Assembly (NCBI RefSeq): GCF_902804475.1
Contig: NZ_CADCSU010000055.1
Location: 1-64,000 of the forward strand
Source of the DNA: Flavobacterium bizetiae
GTDB lineage: Bacteria > Bacteroidota > Bacteroidia > Flavobacteriales > Flavobacteriaceae
Direction of reading: 5' to 3'
Length of the DNA: 64,000 bases
A program made the position numbers and the translations under genes. Every line of letters begins with the position of its first letter. Within the stretch, counting starts at the first letter, position 1. Of this stretch, positions 59,908-64,000 are shown one piece after another. The notes beneath the pieces were generated by a model. That model saw only the letters and a program-made list of their open reading frames with translations, was not told the origin of the DNA and ran no database searches.

Positions 59908-60390
59908 TTACAAGAACTTTTTATCAAACATAAAAGGAAGCAAATTTTTTAGGGATGCTGATTTATAAACCTGACCAATTTCGCCCATAAAATAGATTTC
60001 TATTGGGGTGTCTTGCCTGATTTCGTATTCGGCAATAGATTGGCGGCAAGAACCACACGGCGGAATTGGCGCTGTAGTCTGATTCGTATCTGAAGCTGCT
60101 GTAATAGCAATTTTTAGAATTTTGGCTTCAGGATAAACGCTTCCGGCATGAAAAATGGCAACTCTTTCGGCACATAATCCAGATGGATAAGCGGCATTTT
60201 CCTGATTTGATCCCAAAACTATTTTTCCGTTATCTAATAATAATGCAGCTCCAACTCTAAATTGAGAATAGGGTGCGTATGCTTTTTTGCGAATTTCTAC
60301 AGCCTCATTCATTAAATCCTGAATGTCTTGTGAGAGTTCTTGTAAAGTATTGAAAACTATAAATGATGATGTAATGCTAATTTCTTTCAT
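59908..60390 (-). CDS. cdd: Cytidine deaminase
   Basis: 160-residue zinc enzyme for pyrimidine salvage converting cytidine to uridine. It has the N-terminal AVEIRKKAYAPYSQFRVGAA block, the catalytic GLCAERVAI (zinc Cys and Glu; Cys in place of His) and the PCGSCRQ motif with two more Cys ligands, so the site has three cysteines, as in tetrameric CDAs. It lies downstream of porV in the same direction but behind a terminator, and 158 nt upstream of pdhA. Confidence 0.93.
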   Translation of the reverse strand: MKEISITSSFIVFNTLQELSQDIQDLMNEAVEIRKKAYAPYSQFRVGAALLLDNGKIVLGSNQENAAYPSGLCAERVAIFHAGSVYPEAKILKIAITAASDTNQTTAPIPPCGSCRQSIAEYEIRQDTPIEIYFMGEIGQVYKSASLKNLLPFMFDKKFL

Positions 60391-60402
60391 TCTTTTTATG
60401 GG

Positions 60403-60441
60403 AAAAAAAATCCAAATCTCTAAAAAGTAGAAATTTGGATT
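60403..60441 (-). terminator. porV terminator
   Basis: AATCCAAAT pairs with ATTTGGATT around a CTCTAAAAAGTAGAA loop, with a T run on the minus-strand side, 27 nt beyond the porV stop. Confidence 0.75.
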
Positions 60442-60467
60442 GTTATTATTTTTATTGTTTTATTCGT

Positions 60468-61673
60468 TTAGTAAACTTCGTATTTGTCGCCAAAGTTAAA
60501 GGTTAAAGAAAAGCGAAGTGTATTTTCTAAAGGATTTTTGATTTTTGAGGCTGAAAATAAATAAGAAACGTCAAGTTTTACTACATTATATTTGAAACCT
60601 GCTCCTAAAGAGAAAAACTGAACGCCTCCTTTTTGTGGGCTTTGGTGGTAATATCCTGCTCTCATCGAAAAAGCATCCTGATAAGTATATTCTCCGGCTA
60701 CACTATAGGTGATTTCTTTTAATTCTTCGCTAAAACCACCTGGAGCATCTCCAAATGATTTAAAAATTCCGGAAACCCAACCGATATCATTGTAGTTTTT
60801 GTAGTTCATGGCATTTGCCTGTTCCTGAGAAATTTCTCCCGGATCATTATAATCACCATCTCCGTTTAAATCTACCGGAGTTCCAGGTCCCGGAGGAGTA
60901 GGTACTAAAAGTTTGGTAAACTCTACGCTTAGTCCCACTTTATTGTAGTCGTCCAGAATGAAGTCAAATCCACCACCTACTCTTAAGTTGGCCGGTAAAA
61001 AGTTTGAACTTAAGTCATCGTTGTCGTAGCTTATTTTTTGTCCAAGGTTTTGCATATTGAAACCCGCTCTCCATCTTCCGTTAAAGTCAGAATAAGCAAT
61101 TTCTTCAGATTGGTAAAAACCTGCAATGTCAACTGCAAAAGTGCTGGCTGCCGAAGCATCGACATCTTCTGAAGCAATTTTTAGATTTGAATTGATGAAT
61201 CTTGCTGCAACTGCCATCGAGAATGTTTCACTTAATTTCAAAGAATAAGATCCGTCTAAGGCAAATTCATTTGGTGATACTATTCTGGCAGCTTCATTTG
61301 GATCTCCGGTTGTTCTTAACTCGATATCTCCAAAACCAAAATAGCGAAGACTTCCTGCGAAGGCACTTCTTTCATTAATTTTGTTGTAATACGTTACCTG
61401 ACCTAGCGAAATGTCATTTGCTAAATCTGTTAAGTAAGGAGTGTAACTAATAGAAAACCCTTGCTTATCTACTGAAAAAGCGTATTTCGCCGGATTCCAT
61501 TGTTGAGAAAATGCATCTGCTGATGTGGCTACACCCTGATCAGCTAAACCTGCTGCTCTGGCATCTGCTGCAACTAATAAAAAAGGAACTCCCGTTGTAA
61601 TAGGTCGGTTGTCCTGGGCCTGTGCTTTAAAAAGAATAAAAGAACAAATTAAAAGTAGTGATATTTTTTTCAT
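60468..61673 (-). CDS. porV: Type IX secretion outer-membrane protein PorV (LptO)
   Basis: 401-residue FadL-like outer-membrane barrel that shuttles substrates from the SprA translocon to PorU. Signal peptide 1-19 (ending FKAQAQ), then the PorV start ITTGVPFLLVAADARAAGLADQGVATSADAFSQQWNPAKYAF, a Ca-binding-like loop (DLNGDGDYNDPGE) and an end with LRFSLTFNFGDKYEVY. It lies directly after porU, as in F. johnsoniae. A strong promoter of its own overlaps the porU stop (61699-61727). Confidence 0.93.
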   Translation of the reverse strand: MKKISLLLICSFILFKAQAQDNRPITTGVPFLLVAADARAAGLADQGVATSADAFSQQWNPAKYAFSVDKQGFSISYTPYLTDLANDISLGQVTYYNKINERSAFAGSLRYFGFGDIELRTTGDPNEAARIVSPNEFALDGSYSLKLSETFSMAVAARFINSNLKIASEDVDASAASTFAVDIAGFYQSEEIAYSDFNGRWRAGFNMQNLGQKISYDNDDLSSNFLPANLRVGGGFDFILDDYNKVGLSVEFTKLLVPTPPGPGTPVDLNGDGDYNDPGEISQEQANAMNYKNYNDIGWVSGIFKSFGDAPGGFSEELKEITYSVAGEYTYQDAFSMRAGYYHQSPQKGGVQFFSLGAGFKYNVVKLDVSYLFSASKIKNPLENTLRFSLTFNFGDKYEVY

Positions 61674-61698
61674 TTAGGGACTTAATGTATTTATGATA

Positions 61699-61727
61699 CA
61701 AATATATATAATATTATAAGATGACAA
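61699..61727 (-). promoter_or_regulatory. porV promoter overlapping the porU 3-prime end
   Basis: On the minus strand TTG (complement of 61725-61727), 18 nt, TATATTTG (complement of 61699-61706) is a near-perfect Bacteroidota promoter about 26 nt before the porV start. The -33 part lies within the last codons of porU. Confidence 0.75.
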
Positions 61728-64000
61728 GCTTTTCGTATTTTTCTGCCTTTTTATTTGTCAAATTAGATCTGACCGTAAGTTTATAAATATAAACACCTTT
61801 TCCTATCCGGTCGCCAAAATCATCTTTTCCGTCCCAGGTTATTTCTCTCGATAAGAACCCTTCTGTGGTGATGACCTGGTTTTTTGTCCAGACTACTTTT
61901 CCTGTAATAGTCATTACCTGAACCTGCACATCCAGGGGTTCGTAAGGTCTGTTGTGTGAAAACCAAAACTGCGTATAAGTAGAAAAAGGATTAGGATAAT
62001 TAAGAACGTGAGTAAGTGTTAGCGATTCATCTCCAACAACTATAAACTGTATTTCGCTTGTAACCGGATTGTTATATACATCCCAGGCCGTAAAACTTAT
62101 AGTGTGCATACCGGGAGCTAAATTTCTTAACGGGAAACGCAAATTTCCGTTAGTATAATCGTCTAATTTTGTTTGATAATAATCATTCAAAATATAGGGA
62201 TTACTAACGTCTCCGTCCAGAATTGCTACAATGTCATGCCCGATTCCGCTTGCTGTATTTATGCCATTTTCATCTTCCAGAAACGCCAGTAAAAAAGGCG
62301 ATTCGTTTGTGGTACCACCGGATACAAAAGTTTCATCGTTCATATATAACTTAACTTTCGGACTTATATTGTCCTGAGGTGCATTTTCATTTATTCCTCC
62401 TATTTTTATGGTGGTATTGTAGCCGGTTTGATTTTCCAAAGCCTGATTTTTTTTCGAATAAAAACTAATTCGGCCATAATCAACAGGAACACGAATATCT
62501 CGTGGTACAACAAAGCTAAATTCGAACTGGCCATTGGTTACGGATGCATTACCTCTAAAGATTGTTTCTCCTAGTATTTTAAATGACATTGCAGGACTAT
62601 AACCATCATTATTTAGGGTAGTTGTGGTGATTAATTTGTCGAAAATTGCCGTTGCCAATTCGCCATTATAATTACTTAAAAGATTATTATTTTCGTCGGT
62701 AATCTCGCCTGAAATTTTAATTTTTGCCAAAGATTTAAAATCCGGAATTGTTTGTGAAATCACAACATCGTTAACTTTTGTTAGATTAATTTTTGGTTTC
62801 GGAATTGCTAGCATCAGGGCAGGATCTCCAATATAAAAAATGACATTACTGGCAGAACTTGGATTTTCGTTTTTAGAAATTCGAAGCGCTTCGGCGATGC
62901 TGGTGTATTGATTAGATCCGTACGAAAGCAGGTTTTTGCTTAAACTGTCATTAAAATCTTCCGCATTAAATTGTCCTATGGCACGAATGGTTGTTAGCAT
63001 AGAAATTGCGCCGCCTTTCGGATTCCAAAAAGTGTATTCTCCGGCTGTAGGCCTTGTAGGATCATCAAATCTTGAAAACTCACAAGTTATGGTTATAAAT
63101 AAAGGATACTTATATTGATTGTTTAGGTTTTGACCGTCTGATTTTTCCCAGATGCGTTCGCTTGCCAGGCCATCTTCGCCGCCATGACCTAAATAATTAA
63201 AGATTAAAGCGCCTTTTTCGAAAGCGTTAAATAAATCAGTTCTTGCTTTAGGATACCTTGATCCTCCGGCAGAAGCTTCTTGTGTGTAGGCATCCAGAAT
63301 GATTTTGTCTACATTTAAAAAAGGTTTTTGAATACCTATATTATCCGCCAGATTGTTTTGATGAAATTGTAATGTTGCGTCTGAGGTCTGGTCAGAATCA
63401 TCACTTACCATAACAATGTTATTGCGCCAGTTTCCGTAGGATTTCGTGTCGTGGTATTCCAGTACTTTATTGATCATTTCGCCTGCCTGTGCATTGTCGG
63501 AAACTAACATTCGGCCAACTGCAATATCAATTCCGCCAAAAGGAGAAACGACCACTCCTTCATTATTGTCCATTAGGCCGTAAAAGTCATCAGATGCAAA
63601 TGAAGCTTCTCCGGTCGAGTTGCTAATTACAGATTGATATATAGGTACAATATTATTGTTATTTATAATTCTGTCTTTATAATCAAAAGAAGCATCTCCA
63701 AATAAATTGAGGTATTTTATTTTCTTATCTGGTGATGATGCATTGTCGTAAATGTATTTGATGCAATTTCGTATAGCGGCAATATCTTGTTTTCCGGAAG
63801 AAAATTCCTGATAGATATTTTCTAATGCAATTACTTTTACATTTAAATTAGAATGTGTTCTATGAAAATTGGCTAGTTTTTCGGCTTGAGAAACTAAAAA
63901 TTTTGGCGTAACTATGGCATAATCGATATCCTGAAAGTTGTTTTGGTTATTCTTGAAAAGTGTTCCTTTCAAATTTTGATTGGCAATTTTTGATTGGTTT
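61714..64000 (-). CDS. porU: Type IX secretion sortase PorU, C-terminal part, cut by window edge
   Basis: C25 (gingipain-like) cysteine peptidase that cleaves the C-terminal signal of type IX cargo and attaches it to the surface. About 760 residues are visible; the frame is open to the edge, and an apparent start at 63972 is a TTG inside it. The catalytic His is in FNYLGHGGEDGL and the Cys in ITITCEFSRF, then the family end LNYPNPFSTYTQFWF with a type A C-terminal domain (ITWDGKDDFGDRIGKGVYIYKLTV). PorV follows it directly. In F. johnsoniae gldJ lies beside porU, so it is expected just right of the window. Confidence 0.92.
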   Translation of the reverse strand, partial: NQSKIANQNLKGTLFKNNQNNFQDIDYAIVTPKFLVSQAEKLANFHRTHSNLNVKVIALENIYQEFSSGKQDIAAIRNCIKYIYDNASSPDKKIKYLNLFGDASFDYKDRIINNNNIVPIYQSVISNSTGEASFASDDFYGLMDNNEGVVVSPFGGIDIAVGRMLVSDNAQAGEMINKVLEYHDTKSYGNWRNNIVMVSDDSDQTSDATLQFHQNNLADNIGIQKPFLNVDKIILDAYTQEASAGGSRYPKARTDLFNAFEKGALIFNYLGHGGEDGLASERIWEKSDGQNLNNQYKYPLFITITCEFSRFDDPTRPTAGEYTFWNPKGGAISMLTTIRAIGQFNAEDFNDSLSKNLLSYGSNQYTSIAEALRISKNENPSSASNVIFYIGDPALMLAIPKPKINLTKVNDVVISQTIPDFKSLAKIKISGEITDENNNLLSNYNGELATAIFDKLITTTTLNNDGYSPAMSFKILGETIFRGNASVTNGQFEFSFVVPRDIRVPVDYGRISFYSKKNQALENQTGYNTTIKIGGINENAPQDNISPKVKLYMNDETFVSGGTTNESPFLLAFLEDENGINTASGIGHDIVAILDGDVSNPYILNDYYQTKLDDYTNGNLRFPLRNLAPGMHTISFTAWDVYNNPVTSEIQFIVVGDESLTLTHVLNYPNPFSTYTQFWFSHNRPYEPLDVQVQVMTITGKVVWTKNQVITTEGFLSREITWDGKDDFGDRIGKGVYIYKLTVRSNLTNKKAEKYEKLVIL

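Overview
This AT-rich 64 kb chromosomal segment comes from a gliding member of the Bacteroidota, most probably the genus Flavobacterium. The evidence is the gliding genes gldA, gldE and gldD, the type IX secretion genes porV and porU (partial), promoters of the TTG - about 19 nt - TAnnTTTG type, the absence of Shine-Dalgarno sequences, and many DUF families typical of Bacteroidota. The genus call is inference from gene content and order; there is no rRNA in the window. I found no tRNA, rRNA, CRISPR array, insertion sequence, phage or integron. Coding density is high and almost all genes look intact.

Layout. 1-5 kb: an iron-uptake operon (TonB-dependent receptor, DUF4374 surface lipoprotein, PepSY membrane protein) with the same composition as the Bacteroides XusABC xenosiderophore system. 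5-9 kb: a second outer-membrane receptor and gldA. 9-11.3 kb: three paralogous small beta-barrel proteins, each with its own terminator. 11.5-16 kb: a fermentative module (OFA-type transporter, pflB, pflA). 16-20.4 kb: dgt, a DUF3078 protein and dxs. 20.4-23.9 kb: four tandem paralogues combining an N-terminal four-cysteine box, an internal lipobox-like hydrophobic segment and a C-terminal TonB-like domain; this is the least explained gene set here. 24-25 kb: tadA and a SUKH-like protein. 25-33.5 kb: a giant alpha-2-macroglobulin lipoprotein paired with penicillin-binding protein 1C.

33.5-38.5 kb: an unknown exported protein, RNase G, a 30-residue basic protein too short for ordinary gene calling, HU, and then mutY and ssb. 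38.5-41.9 kb: gldE and gldD, a small heavy-metal-associated lipoprotein and an EamA transporter. 42-45.6 kb: a pair of M16 peptidases, one active and one apparently inactive. 45.8-48.3 kb: rplU, rpmA and a polytopic membrane protein of unknown function. 48.4-54.6 kb: a large AsmA-like protein, miaE, a glycosyltransferase, an AraC regulator and an AhpD-like protein. 55-60.4 kb: an M1 aminopeptidase lipoprotein, pyruvate dehydrogenase E2 and E1-alpha, and cytidine deaminase. 60.4-64 kb: porV and the 3-prime part of porU, which runs off the right edge.

The non-coding DNA is unusually rich in structured repeats. Four intergenic copies of one stem-loop element keep their stem although the stem sequence differs. 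Two copies of a TTTGTCAAAG palindrome act as likely bidirectional terminators. There is a perfect 28-bp inverted repeat before pbpC, a nested inverted repeat after rpmA, and two REP-like palindromes. Convincing intrinsic terminators bound many of the transcription units. The window is mostly core genome with a few accessory modules: the iron operon, the beta-barrel trio, the Cys-box/TonB array and the SUKH-like gene.
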